Below, piece after piece: positions 52,922 to 61,768 of a DNA stretch of 64,000 nucleotides (positions within the stretch are counted from its first letter, which is position 1; every line of letters starts with the position of its first letter). The position numbers were made by a program, and so were the translations under genes. This DNA is from Flagellimonas algicola (GTDB lineage Bacteria; Bacteroidota; Bacteroidia; Flavobacteriales; Flavobacteriaceae), in the NCBI RefSeq assembly GCF_005937185.1, contig NZ_VCNI01000004.1, forward strand, positions 62,001 to 126,000, read 5' to 3'. The notes under the pieces were generated by a model. It was not told the origin of the DNA. It saw nothing but the letters and a program-made list of their open reading frames with translations, and did no database searches.

Positions 52922-55138
52922 ATGGCAACATTTAACTTCTATCTCGATAAGACCGATAAAAAAGGTTTTGCCCCCATTCACCTCAGAATCAATTGCAATG
53001 CCGAACAGATAAAGGTCTCCACCAAGGAGAAAGTCAAACCGGAAGAGTTTGACAAAGAAACCCAATCAGTGATCAGTAGTTCCGATAGAGCTGTTGAGAT
53101 CAACTATTATTTGGGATATTTAAGGGACAGGGCAGAGGAACTGTTCAACAACTCCCTCAAGACACGGTATACGGATAAGGAAATCAAGGATAAACTTACT
53201 GATTTTGTCAATGCCCATAAGGAAGGGCATGATGTGAACATTGTTCGGAAATCCGACCCTTCCAATGGGGAGGCGTTTACCTTTGTAGATCTGTTCGCCG
53301 GTGCGGGCGGTTTTAGCGAAGGTTTTTTGCAGGCGGAAAGCGACAACAAATATTTTGATTTTTTGTTGGCCAATGACATCAATGACAATTCAGAATTGAC
53401 CCATTTGGTGCGGTACAATTATCAACTGGGATTGGATACGGGATTTTTATGTCAGGATATCACCGAACCTGATTTTTTGGATAACCTATTGGGCAAATTG
53501 GATGGTCAAAGCGTAGATGTTGTCTGTGGGGGACCACCTTGCCAAAGTTTTAGTTTGGCAGGTAAGCGAAAGAAGTTCGATAAAAAGGATAATCTCTTTG
53601 CTCACTATTTGGAGGTTATCAAAGTATTGCAGCCCAAGTACTTTGTCATGGAAAACGTCAAGGGTATCCTGACCAAGGAACGTGGCAAGATCAAGGAACT
53701 GGTCTTGACCGAGATCAACTCTATCGTGGACATCAATGAGATCCCAAAGCTTTCAAATTTTGTCGGCTCCTTGAAGAAGGACAGTCTTGAAGATGCCTTT
53801 ATCTTGGATTGTCTGGTCAAGCGTATTGAAATGGAACAGTTTACGGAAGCGAAAGCGGAAATTGAGAAGGAGGATTATATCAGGGCCATAGATGCAAGGT
53901 TTAAAAAACTGATTCCCAATGTTGTTGATTATAAAACCAGTAAGACAGATGTCAGGGTCGGTACGATCAGACATGGGTTCAACTTGCTCATACGAAACAA
54001 GGAATGGGAGAAACTCAAAAGGGATATCATACGGGAAAAGGATTACTGCAATATCGACAATGATGACTTTGTGGACACCTTTACCGAATTTTTGGTGCAT
54101 CTTGATGCTCAGGAAATCATCGATAAAATTGAAAAGGCCTTTCAGGACCTTAAGGTTGATAAAAAGTTCAAAAAGCAATGCGGGGATATCATCCATGCCT
54201 TGAAGATCTATGTGCTCAATATTGATGATTGCCTGACCACAATAAAAAAGTTTTGTAATAAAAAACAAGAGCAGGAACTGCAAAAGATCATTGATGATAT
54301 AAGGCTATATAAAATTGAAGCACCCTTTGTGGCCAATTCCTCGAATTATGGGGTGCCCCAGAATAGGGAACGGGTACTGTTCATTGGGTGTAGAAAGGAT
54401 CAGCAGTTTATCTCGGAGATTCCCGCTACAGTAAAGGAAGAGGAAAAGGTTTCTGTTTTTGAAGCGCTATATGATCTGGATTTCATAGGGAACAATGAGG
54501 AGGTCCATGACTATCAGCCCGTTGATATCACCAAACAATACAATGGTGTTGCCAAAAAAATGAAAGGATTGTTGAGGCCTAGATCAATAGCGGGAAAACC
54601 TTTGACCAAAAGAAATGGAAAAACTTTTGCGGAATGGAGCAAAACGGGTCGTCTTAACGGTCGGTTTGTGAATGCCGCGAAACCTTTTTATGTAAAAAAT
54701 ACGGAGGCCTTGGACAACAATCAAAGGGACCATGCTTTACTTCACAATCATAAGAGCAGTAATCAGAATGATAATGTAATCAAGCGGCTTGATATCATCT
54801 TGAAGGAAGGGGATTATAAGAAAGCGCAGGAAAAGTTGAACCAGTGTGGGCTGGCTTCCAATAAACGCAATTATAATGTGTTGAAGCCCGAAAGTCAAAG
54901 TCCGACCGTAATGACCATCCCCGATGATTACATCCACTACAATTCCCCACGGGCTCTGACCGTCCGTGAAATGGCCCGATTACAATCCTTTGACGATTCC
55001 TTTGTGTTTCAGGGCAAGCGTTCCACGGGGGGCAATAATAGAAAATCAGAACTACCACAATACACCTTGGTTGGTAATGCAGTTCCTCCATTAATGGCCA
55101 GAGCAGTGGCCATGGAAATCTTAAAAAACATAAAGTGA
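52922..55138 (+). CDS. C5-cytosine DNA methyltransferase with N-terminal integrase-type arm-binding domain
   Basis: The product is 738 residues. Residues 1-100 (MATFNFYLDKTDKKGFAPIH, KVSTKEKVKPEEFDKET, EINYYLGYLRDRAEELF) match the arm-type DNA-binding domain at the start of Bacteroidetes tyrosine recombinases. The methyltransferase follows: motif I FVDLFAGAGGFSEGF (about 121-135), motif IV GGPPCQSFSLAGK with the catalytic cysteine (about 207), motif VI ENVKG, an insertion of about 200 residues, then VPQNRERVLFIG, TVMTIPDD, LTVREMARLQSF and YTLVGNAVPP. It makes 5-methylcytosine to protect host DNA from the partner nuclease. GTGA overlap of 4 bp joins it to the nuclease gene. No catalytic part of a recombinase is present, so this is a true fusion, not a broken integrase. 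Confidence 0.93.
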   Translation: MATFNFYLDKTDKKGFAPIHLRINCNAEQIKVSTKEKVKPEEFDKETQSVISSSDRAVEINYYLGYLRDRAEELFNNSLKTRYTDKEIKDKLTDFVNAHKEGHDVNIVRKSDPSNGEAFTFVDLFAGAGGFSEGFLQAESDNKYFDFLLANDINDNSELTHLVRYNYQLGLDTGFLCQDITEPDFLDNLLGKLDGQSVDVVCGGPPCQSFSLAGKRKKFDKKDNLFAHYLEVIKVLQPKYFVMENVKGILTKERGKIKELVLTEINSIVDINEIPKLSNFVGSLKKDSLEDAFILDCLVKRIEMEQFTEAKAEIEKEDYIRAIDARFKKLIPNVVDYKTSKTDVRVGTIRHGFNLLIRNKEWEKLKRDIIREKDYCNIDNDDFVDTFTEFLVHLDAQEIIDKIEKAFQDLKVDKKFKKQCGDIIHALKIYVLNIDDCLTTIKKFCNKKQEQELQKIIDDIRLYKIEAPFVANSSNYGVPQNRERVLFIGCRKDQQFISEIPATVKEEEKVSVFEALYDLDFIGNNEEVHDYQPVDITKQYNGVAKKMKGLLRPRSIAGKPLTKRNGKTFAEWSKTGRLNGRFVNAAKPFYVKNTEALDNNQRDHALLHNHKSSNQNDNVIKRLDIILKEGDYKKAQEKLNQCGLASNKRNYNVLKPESQSPTVMTIPDDYIHYNSPRALTVREMARLQSFDDSFVFQGKRSTGGNNRKSELPQYTLVGNAVPPLMARAVAMEILKNIK

Positions 55139-56313
55139 GGAAACTTACCGAGGCCGAACAAGACAAGATCAAGGTCCTGACCAAACATCAAGTGCCATTT
55201 ACTTTGATCGAGCCTACGGGGACGGGTTTAAGGAAAGCGATTATGGATGCTACCGGACCTGTGCGCAGCTTTTTGGAAAGTAAGAATATCCATGAGTATG
55301 GATTACAGGAACAAGGACCAAAGAATAAAGTGTTGTTTCCTGCGGTGATACATGAGGGATCTAGAGTGGTAAGGTCAAAGGCTTCTTTATACCGTCCGGT
55401 CACAAAGAATGGCGATCCCAGAATTTGGTTCTACGGACTGTCCAATTTTGCAGCACCCAATGATATTGTTGCAATCACCTATTTTGATGATAGTTTCCAG
55501 ATTTTTAACCTGACACAATTGGATATTGAAGGGCTTGTGGGTTCTGCCATACGGAACCCCCTTCAAGAATTGATCTTGGAAATCAACACTGTTGAAAATG
55601 AAGTGGCCTTTGAGTTATTGGCCATGCTTCGTAGAGTGGCAAGCTCCGGACCCATACCCTCAGTAGTGGATGCGGATACCTCCGTGGGACGGACCCTTGA
55701 AACGGCACTTGGCATAGATATCAATTCATCCAAAAAACCGGATTATAAGGGAATTGAGCTCAAGTCCTTCCGAAATAACAGAACGAACAGGAAAAACCTG
55801 TTTGCCCAAGTGCCCGATTGGACATTGAGCAAGTTTAAAAGTTCCGAGGAGATCTTGGATACTTTTGGATATGAACGTGGAGACGATTTTAAACTGTATT
55901 GTACGGTTTCTGCAATAAATAGAAATTCTCAAGGCTTAAGTCTAAGATTGGATAATGACATAAGTCAATTGATTGAAAACTCCCATGATCCCGCAATCGG
56001 GGATTTTGTCATATGGACCTTGGACAAACTTCATGATCGACTCATGGAAAAGCATAAAGAGACATTTTGGATAGAAGCTGAGAGCAGTACAATTGGTGGT
56101 ACGGAGCATTTCCTGTACAAATTGGTGGAGCATACCAAAAAACCGATAACCTCCCAATTTGACCTGCTCGTTGATCAGGGAATCATTACACTTGACCATC
56201 TGATCAAACGGAATTCCAAGGGAAAAGTTGTTGAAAAAGGGCCATTGTTCAAGATCAAACCGAAAGGAATTGGACTTCTATTTCCACCTAGTGAGACCTA
56301 TGCCTTAATTTAA
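55135..56313 (+). CDS. MvaI/BcnI-family restriction endonuclease
   Basis: The product is 392 residues, starting at GTG 55135 within the GTGA overlap with the methyltransferase stop. The catalytic half (about residues 170-390) has DTSVGRTLETALGI, NSSKKPDYKGIELKSFR (D...ExK nuclease core) and EEILDTFGYERGDDFKLY, all characteristic of MvaI/BcnI enzymes, which cleave CCWGG/CCSGG-type sites as monomers. MvaI-type enzymes are about 250 residues; the extra N-terminal 150 residues (LIEPTGTGLRKAIMDATGPV, WFYGLSNFAAPNDIVAI) may be an additional recognition or regulatory domain. Translational coupling after the methyltransferase ensures protection first. Recognition sequence not predictable. Confidence 0.9.
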   Translation: MRKLTEAEQDKIKVLTKHQVPFTLIEPTGTGLRKAIMDATGPVRSFLESKNIHEYGLQEQGPKNKVLFPAVIHEGSRVVRSKASLYRPVTKNGDPRIWFYGLSNFAAPNDIVAITYFDDSFQIFNLTQLDIEGLVGSAIRNPLQELILEINTVENEVAFELLAMLRRVASSGPIPSVVDADTSVGRTLETALGIDINSSKKPDYKGIELKSFRNNRTNRKNLFAQVPDWTLSKFKSSEEILDTFGYERGDDFKLYCTVSAINRNSQGLSLRLDNDISQLIENSHDPAIGDFVIWTLDKLHDRLMEKHKETFWIEAESSTIGGTEHFLYKLVEHTKKPITSQFDLLVDQGIITLDHLIKRNSKGKVVEKGPLFKIKPKGIGLLFPPSETYALI

Positions 56314-56718
56314 TAAAAGGATGTTTGTGTAACTCCTTCTTTAGGATATTTGACGGGCTACACCGGAACTAATTCGAAGCGACGGATACCTATAACCAGG
56401 GCATGTTTTGAATCAGCTTGTTGCTTTTCAATTGTTTATTGGTGTTTTTGGGAGCTCAATTATCCCCATCGATAACGGTATACTATGACCTGCGTTTCCA
56501 GTATATTATGGGCATGATAAAAAAGATATCGGAAAGCTGTAAATTGATAAAGAAAAAACGAGGCCCAAAAGAAGGAAAAACCATCAAATTCAAAAGTTGA
56601 AACTATGACACGGCTTTGAACTAGGCCAGTTCAAAGCCGTTTGAAGATGTACTGATCAAAATAGTCATGTTTATATGGATCAAGTGCTTTGGAGGGGATA
56701 AGTGAATTAGACTATAGT
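56314..56718 (+). other. Intergenic region between the R-M pair and the helicase
   Basis: About 400 bases. A plus-strand ORF of 60 codons at 56418-56600 ends in a very basic tail (KKKRGPKEGKTIKFKS) but has no family match. The stretch also holds a strong hairpin. GGAGGGG at 56690 resembles a ribosome-binding site but lies too far from ATG 56719; it would suit the TTG at 56689 even less well. Confidence 0.4.
56610..56640. terminator. Hairpin, probable terminator after the R-M operon
   Basis: Perfect 13-bp stem ACGGCTTTGAACT and AGTTCAAAGCCGT with loop AGGCC, followed only by TTTG. The weak T tract lowers certainty, but the position between operons fits. Confidence 0.55.
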
Positions 56719-59700
56719 ATGCAAAACATCCTGTTTTTAGACATTGAGGTTAATCCTAAAACCAATACAATAGATTATGGAGCTACTTTTAAGGGACAGG
56801 AATTGCATGAAAGAAACACCAATAGACTGGAGCTATGGATAAAGGAGGCCAAATTCATTTGTGGTCATAACATTATCAAACATGATGTTCCAAAGCTGAA
56901 AAGTAAGTTAGGGGAAGAAGTTTTCATAGGGAAGAAATTTATCGATACATTATTATGGTCACCCATCTTATTTGTAAAGAGGCCAAACCATAAGCTTACC
57001 AAAGGCTATCGCATTGTAAATGCATCAGAAGTCAACAACCCACTTTCTGACTGTAAATTAACGGAAGACTACTTGATCAAAGAGCTAAATAGGTTCAATG
57101 AATTAAGTATATCGGAGCGAAGTGTATATTATGACTTGCTCAAGAACAAGCCCAGCTTTAATGCTTTTTTCGCCATGGCTGGTTTTGATGAATCCAAATT
57201 AGTTGAAAGACATATTGGGGAGTTGATAGGAGAGTTCATTTGTTCAACAGTTGATTTGGATCATTATGCAGATCAATACCCAGTAGGACTCGCATACGTT
57301 TTTACTTTATTAAAATTAGGCGATGCGGATGCGGTATTACCACCTTGGGTTAGGCATGAATATCCAGAAGCTGAAAAAATACTAAATGACATCCGATTTA
57401 AATCTTGCGATGATCCAGGGTGCCCGTATTGTTTGAATAAGTTGAATCCCAAAAAAGCGCTCTTTGAATTCTTTAATTATAGCGGTTTCAGAAAGTTTGA
57501 AGAACACAGAATAACCAGTTTACAAGAAGAAGCTGTAAAGGCAGGTTTGCAAAGAAAATCTTTTGTGGCCGTGTTTCCCACAGGTGGAGGGAAGTCACTG
57601 ACCTTCCAATTGCCCGCATTAATGCGAGGCGTTTCCACAAGGCATTTGACCATTGTTATTTCTCCTTTGATATCCCTTATGAAAGATCAGGTCGATAATC
57701 TGAGAGACCGTTTCGGGATAACCAAGGCGGTTGCGATCAATGGTTTACTGTCGCCTCTTGAACGTCAGGAGGCCTTTGAAATGGTTTCGGATGGAAGGGC
57801 AGATTTACTTTATCTGTCCCCAGAATCGTTAAGATCTCCATCAATTTTCAGATTGATATTAACGCGTTCTGTGGGTCGTATTGTAATTGATGAAGCACAC
57901 TGCTTTTCAAGTTGGGGACAGGACTTTAGGGTGGATTATCTGTTCATAGCTGATTTTATTAAAAAAATTGAAAATGAAAAGAACATCTCGCAGATTCCCG
58001 TGTCATGTTTTACGGCAACGGCAAAGCTTCAGGTAATCAAGGACATAAAATTTTATTTCCAAGATCGCTTGGGGTTGGAATTGGACGAGTTTATTACGAA
58101 TAAAGGAAGATCCAATCTATCCTATGAAGTGGTTAATGTTGAAGAGCCTGAGCGCAAAATGGGTTATTTGTTGCGTGTGCTTGAGGATTGCGAAAAACCG
58201 GCAATAATTTATGCATCAAGGACCAAGCAAGTGGAAATTGTTTGCGCATTGGTAAATGAGGCCGGTTTTAATGCCACTTTTTTCCATGGGAAATTGGACA
58301 AGGATACGAAAAAGGCAAACATGGATGCCTTTATGAAGGAGGACAATGAAATCATTGTGGCCACTTCAGCTTTTGGGATGGGAGTGGACAAGGACAATGT
58401 AAAGACTGTTGTTCATTATAATATTTCAGATTCACTGGAAAATTATGTTCAAGAAGCGGGCAGGGCCGGAAGGGATGAAAAAATCAATGCCAAATGCTAC
58501 ATATTGTACAGTGAGGAGGACTTGAACAAACATTTCAGTTTGTTACAGCGGACTAAACTGAATCACAAGGAGATCAAGGATATATGGAGAGCGATTAAAG
58601 GTCAAGCGAAGTTTAGGGATAAAATCAGTCAATCGGCTTTGGAGATTGCTAAGAAATCCGGTTGGGACGCGGAAATGCTGGACTTGGAAACGAAAGTAAA
58701 AACAGCTATCTCAGCTTTAGAGGATCAAGGGTTTTTAGTAAGGTCTTTAAACTCACCCAGAGTATTTGCCGATAGTTTATTGGTTAAAAGTTTTGGTAGT
58801 GGGCAAGAGATTCTTAGAAACAGTAAAAAAATAACAGATCAAGATAAGAAAGACTGTGGCATTGTTTTAAAACGGATAATCACCGATGGCGAAACAAGGA
58901 TAGATTACCTTGCAGATACTACTCAGTTGAGCTCAAAAAGAATACAGCATGCTGTTCGAATGCTCAGAGACCATGCAATATTGGGTGATGCTAAAGATTT
59001 AACCGCTTTTTTGAGTTTGGTTCAATCCAAAAATGGTTCAAAAAGGATATTGGAGGATTATTTAAAGGTAGAAAAGGGCATACTTGACATTATTAACGCA
59101 AATAAATTACAAATTCCATTACGGGAATTAAATCAAAGGTTGTTGGATAGTGGGGTTGTTGAATCCAATGTTGCGTATATAAGAGCCTTGCTGACGTATT
59201 GGGATAAAAGGCGATTTGTTAAGAAGAGCAGAAAGGACAAAGAAAAGGATATTTATGAAATAGAATTTATTAAACGGGAAGATCTTATTGAAGATATAAA
59301 ATGGCGTCACGATTTATCGTTATCAACATTCAGGTTTCTTGAAAATCTTGCCATAAATAACAAGGAACATATAGGAGGAAAGGAAGAAGTGCCTGTTTCT
59401 TTCTCCTTACTTGAGTTGAAAGAATCCAACCAGTTTATGGGGAGTCTGGTAGAGGAGAATACCAAAAAATACGAAATCTGTTTATTGTTCTTAAATGATA
59501 TTAAAGCCATATCCTTGGAGGGAGGATTTATGGTTTCTTACAACAAACTAAATATATCGGAGGTGGATACGGGCAAAAGAGTGTTTACTACTGATAACTA
59601 CAGCAAGATCAAAGAGTTTTATCTACATAGAACAGAGCAAATCCATATTGTTGGGGAATATGCCAAAAAATGTGTTCAAAATTATGAATCGGCCTTAGCC

Positions 59701-61527
59701 TATGTCAATGACTATTTTACATTGGATTACGAGGAGTTTTTGGCCCGATATTTCCCTAGAAAGAAAAAGGAAATACAAAGGTCAATAACCCCCAAACGCT
59801 TTATGGAGATCATTGAAGATCTGGATACCGATCAAACCAAGGTCATTGAGGATAATAAATCGGACAATATATTGGTCTATGCTGGTCCGGGCAGTGGTAA
59901 GACCAAGGTTTTGGTTCATAAAATAGCCAGTTTATTGCTGATTGAAGACATAAAGCCGGAACAATTTATGATGCTTACCTTTTCAAAGGCGGCTTCACTG
60001 GAATTTAAACAGCGTGTTAGAAATCTCGTGCCCGAATATGCTGGGCTTATCAAGATTACCACTTTCCATGGTTTTTGTTTTCAATTGCTAGGTCAATTGG
60101 GAGACCTTGACAAGTCTCAAAATGTAATACGGGATTGTATTAATGCCATAAGGGCGGGCGAAATTGATATTTCGTCCCTTGAAAACAAGAGTATCTTGAT
60201 GTTCGATGAGTTTCAAGATATAAATAAAGAAGAGTGGGAATTAATAGAATTGATAATTGAAAAGGCAGATAAACCACGCGTGATTGCCGTTGGGGACGAC
60301 GACCAGAATATTTATGGTTTCAGGGGGTCTTTAAATGCATTTATGGGTAATTTTAGAAGTAAGTACGGGGCAACTTTATATACCCTTCCTAAAAATTATC
60401 GTAGTTATTCGGAGATAGTGGAGTTTAATAATCACGTACTGGCCTATCTTAGAAATAGATTAAAAAACCAACGGCTAATTGCCAGTCGGAATAGAGGAGA
60501 AGGACATGTCAATATCATTACATATAATGGTAAATATATAGAGAAACCTTTGGTTGAATATATAGCTGGAACGCAGTTGCCCGGAAGTAAAGCCGTTTTG
60601 ACCAGAACAAATATTGAAGCATTGCAGGTTAGCTCCATGCTAAAGATGCATGGGTACAAGGTGAAGTTAATGGCAGGTTTTGACGGGTTTCGGGTTTCCG
60701 ATTTGTTTGAAATTAGATGCTTTGATCGCAAATTAAGTAGTGAGGTTGGAGAATCAGGGATAATATTTGAGGCATCATGGGATCTGGCATTGGATTGGTT
60801 TAGAAAAACTTTCAAACAAAGTTTGCACTTTGAAACTTGTGTAGCCTTGATCAAGAAATTTGACCATTCAAATCCCGACAAAAAGCTTTTAGTGGAATGG
60901 AGGGAATTCTGTAGGGAAATAAATATGGAAGATGCCATAAACCCTGATTCCGAAAGTATTGTAGTATCAACTATGCACAAGGCCAAGGGGAAGGAATACG
61001 ACCATGTAATGATGTTGGTGGTAGATTATGATTGTACCACTGATGAATCTAGAAGACTGTTATATGTGGCCAGTACAAGAGCCAAGAAAACCCTGCATAT
61101 CCATACCAATATTGACTTTTATGATAAGATTGAATCAAAGAACATTACCAGAAGTGGGTTCATAGGGGAGTTGGGTGAACCATTGGGGTATGAGATGATT
61201 TTAGGTCATAAAGATGTAAGTTTAAGCTCTTTTAATTATCCTATTCCGTTATCAATTTTAAAGACAATTAAAACAGGCGATAAACTTGAAAAGGACATTA
61301 AGATTTTCGGTGATAGTGAAACTCCGGGATTGGCTAAGAAATCGCATGGCAATTTATTGTTGTTCTCAAAGAAGTTTGTTGCGGAACAATATAGTCCAAT
61401 GATAAAAAAGGGCTATGCTATAACAAGTGGCACAGCAGAGTATGTTGTTTATTGGTACAACAAGAATGATGAAAAGGAGTATAAGATAGTTTTACCAAGG
61501 TTGAAATTTGAGAAAAGGAATTTTTGA
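56719..61527 (+). CDS. Exonuclease-like / RecQ / UvrD fusion helicase
   Basis: The product is 1602 residues from ATG 56719; a TTG at 56689 would add ten. Order of parts: a DEDD 3'-5' exonuclease-like region (ILFLDIEVNPKT, then FICGHNIIKHDVPKL); a cysteine cluster SCDDPGCPYCLNK near 230; a RecQ helicase with Walker A FPTGGGKSLTF (about 286), IDEAHCFSSWGQDFR and QEAGRAGRDEK; a helical middle; and a UvrD/Rep-type superfamily 1 helicase with VYAGPGSGKTKVL (about 1053), FDEFQDINKEEW, GDDDQNIYGFRGS, STMHKAKGKEYDHV and LLYVASTRAKK. Both ATPase sites look intact. Such fusions occur in defence islands, but no activity is assigned. It stands beside the R-M pair with no overlap. Confidence 0.9.
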   Translation: MQNILFLDIEVNPKTNTIDYGATFKGQELHERNTNRLELWIKEAKFICGHNIIKHDVPKLKSKLGEEVFIGKKFIDTLLWSPILFVKRPNHKLTKGYRIVNASEVNNPLSDCKLTEDYLIKELNRFNELSISERSVYYDLLKNKPSFNAFFAMAGFDESKLVERHIGELIGEFICSTVDLDHYADQYPVGLAYVFTLLKLGDADAVLPPWVRHEYPEAEKILNDIRFKSCDDPGCPYCLNKLNPKKALFEFFNYSGFRKFEEHRITSLQEEAVKAGLQRKSFVAVFPTGGGKSLTFQLPALMRGVSTRHLTIVISPLISLMKDQVDNLRDRFGITKAVAINGLLSPLERQEAFEMVSDGRADLLYLSPESLRSPSIFRLILTRSVGRIVIDEAHCFSSWGQDFRVDYLFIADFIKKIENEKNISQIPVSCFTATAKLQVIKDIKFYFQDRLGLELDEFITNKGRSNLSYEVVNVEEPERKMGYLLRVLEDCEKPAIIYASRTKQVEIVCALVNEAGFNATFFHGKLDKDTKKANMDAFMKEDNEIIVATSAFGMGVDKDNVKTVVHYNISDSLENYVQEAGRAGRDEKINAKCYILYSEEDLNKHFSLLQRTKLNHKEIKDIWRAIKGQAKFRDKISQSALEIAKKSGWDAEMLDLETKVKTAISALEDQGFLVRSLNSPRVFADSLLVKSFGSGQEILRNSKKITDQDKKDCGIVLKRIITDGETRIDYLADTTQLSSKRIQHAVRMLRDHAILGDAKDLTAFLSLVQSKNGSKRILEDYLKVEKGILDIINANKLQIPLRELNQRLLDSGVVESNVAYIRALLTYWDKRRFVKKSRKDKEKDIYEIEFIKREDLIEDIKWRHDLSLSTFRFLENLAINNKEHIGGKEEVPVSFSLLELKESNQFMGSLVEENTKKYEICLLFLNDIKAISLEGGFMVSYNKLNISEVDTGKRVFTTDNYSKIKEFYLHRTEQIHIVGEYAKKCVQNYESALAYVNDYFTLDYEEFLARYFPRKKKEIQRSITPKRFMEIIEDLDTDQTKVIEDNKSDNILVYAGPGSGKTKVLVHKIASLLLIEDIKPEQFMMLTFSKAASLEFKQRVRNLVPEYAGLIKITTFHGFCFQLLGQLGDLDKSQNVIRDCINAIRAGEIDISSLENKSILMFDEFQDINKEEWELIELIIEKADKPRVIAVGDDDQNIYGFRGSLNAFMGNFRSKYGATLYTLPKNYRSYSEIVEFNNHVLAYLRNRLKNQRLIASRNRGEGHVNIITYNGKYIEKPLVEYIAGTQLPGSKAVLTRTNIEALQVSSMLKMHGYKVKLMAGFDGFRVSDLFEIRCFDRKLSSEVGESGIIFEASWDLALDWFRKTFKQSLHFETCVALIKKFDHSNPDKKLLVEWREFCREINMEDAINPDSESIVVSTMHKAKGKEYDHVMMLVVDYDCTTDESRRLLYVASTRAKKTLHIHTNIDFYDKIESKNITRSGFIGELGEPLGYEMILGHKDVSLSSFNYPIPLSILKTIKTGDKLEKDIKIFGDSETPGLAKKSHGNLLLFSKKFVAEQYSPMIKKGYAITSGTAEYVVYWYNKNDEKEYKIVLPRLKFEKRNF

Positions 61528-61736
61528 AGGAACCTGCGGATATCACCAATAGAATTGAATTTTGAAATCCCGTTTTTGTCCAGGATTGTCCTGATTCTTT
61601 TTAGGGATTCTATTTGGCCGTGGATGCGTGTCATTGTTTGGCATTGATTCGAAAGGTTTTGCATTACAGTTTGTTGTGAGCCTGATATATTGATTCTCTG
61701 TTTTTTCACAATCATATAATTCCAACTGGGGTGCAT
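61449..61736 (-). CDS. Possible small protein overlapping the helicase end
   Basis: A 95-codon minus frame contains QTVMQNLSNQCQTMTRIHG and IRTILDKNGISKFNSIGD, which reads like an amphipathic helical protein. Against it, 79 bp overlap the end of the helicase gene, and a second frame over the same DNA also begins with a plausible Met. It may be a small gene with a frameshift or a chance ORF. Confidence 0.3.
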   Translation of the reverse strand: MHPSWNYMIVKKQRINISGSQQTVMQNLSNQCQTMTRIHGQIESLKRIRTILDKNGISKFNSIGDIRRFLQKFLFSNFNLGKTILYSFSSFLLYQ

Positions 61737-61768
61737 TCGAATTCATGGTGATTTTTCATTAGATATGT

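Noticed and set aside
52922-53230. Truncated integrase gene upstream of a separate methyltransferase
   Set aside because: The frame runs without interruption into methyltransferase motif I and no methyltransferase start with a suitable position was found between them, so a fusion is the simpler reading.
53753-54283. Minus-strand ORF of 176 codons in the methyltransferase
   Set aside because: Shadow of the insertion region of the methyltransferase; no recognisable domain.
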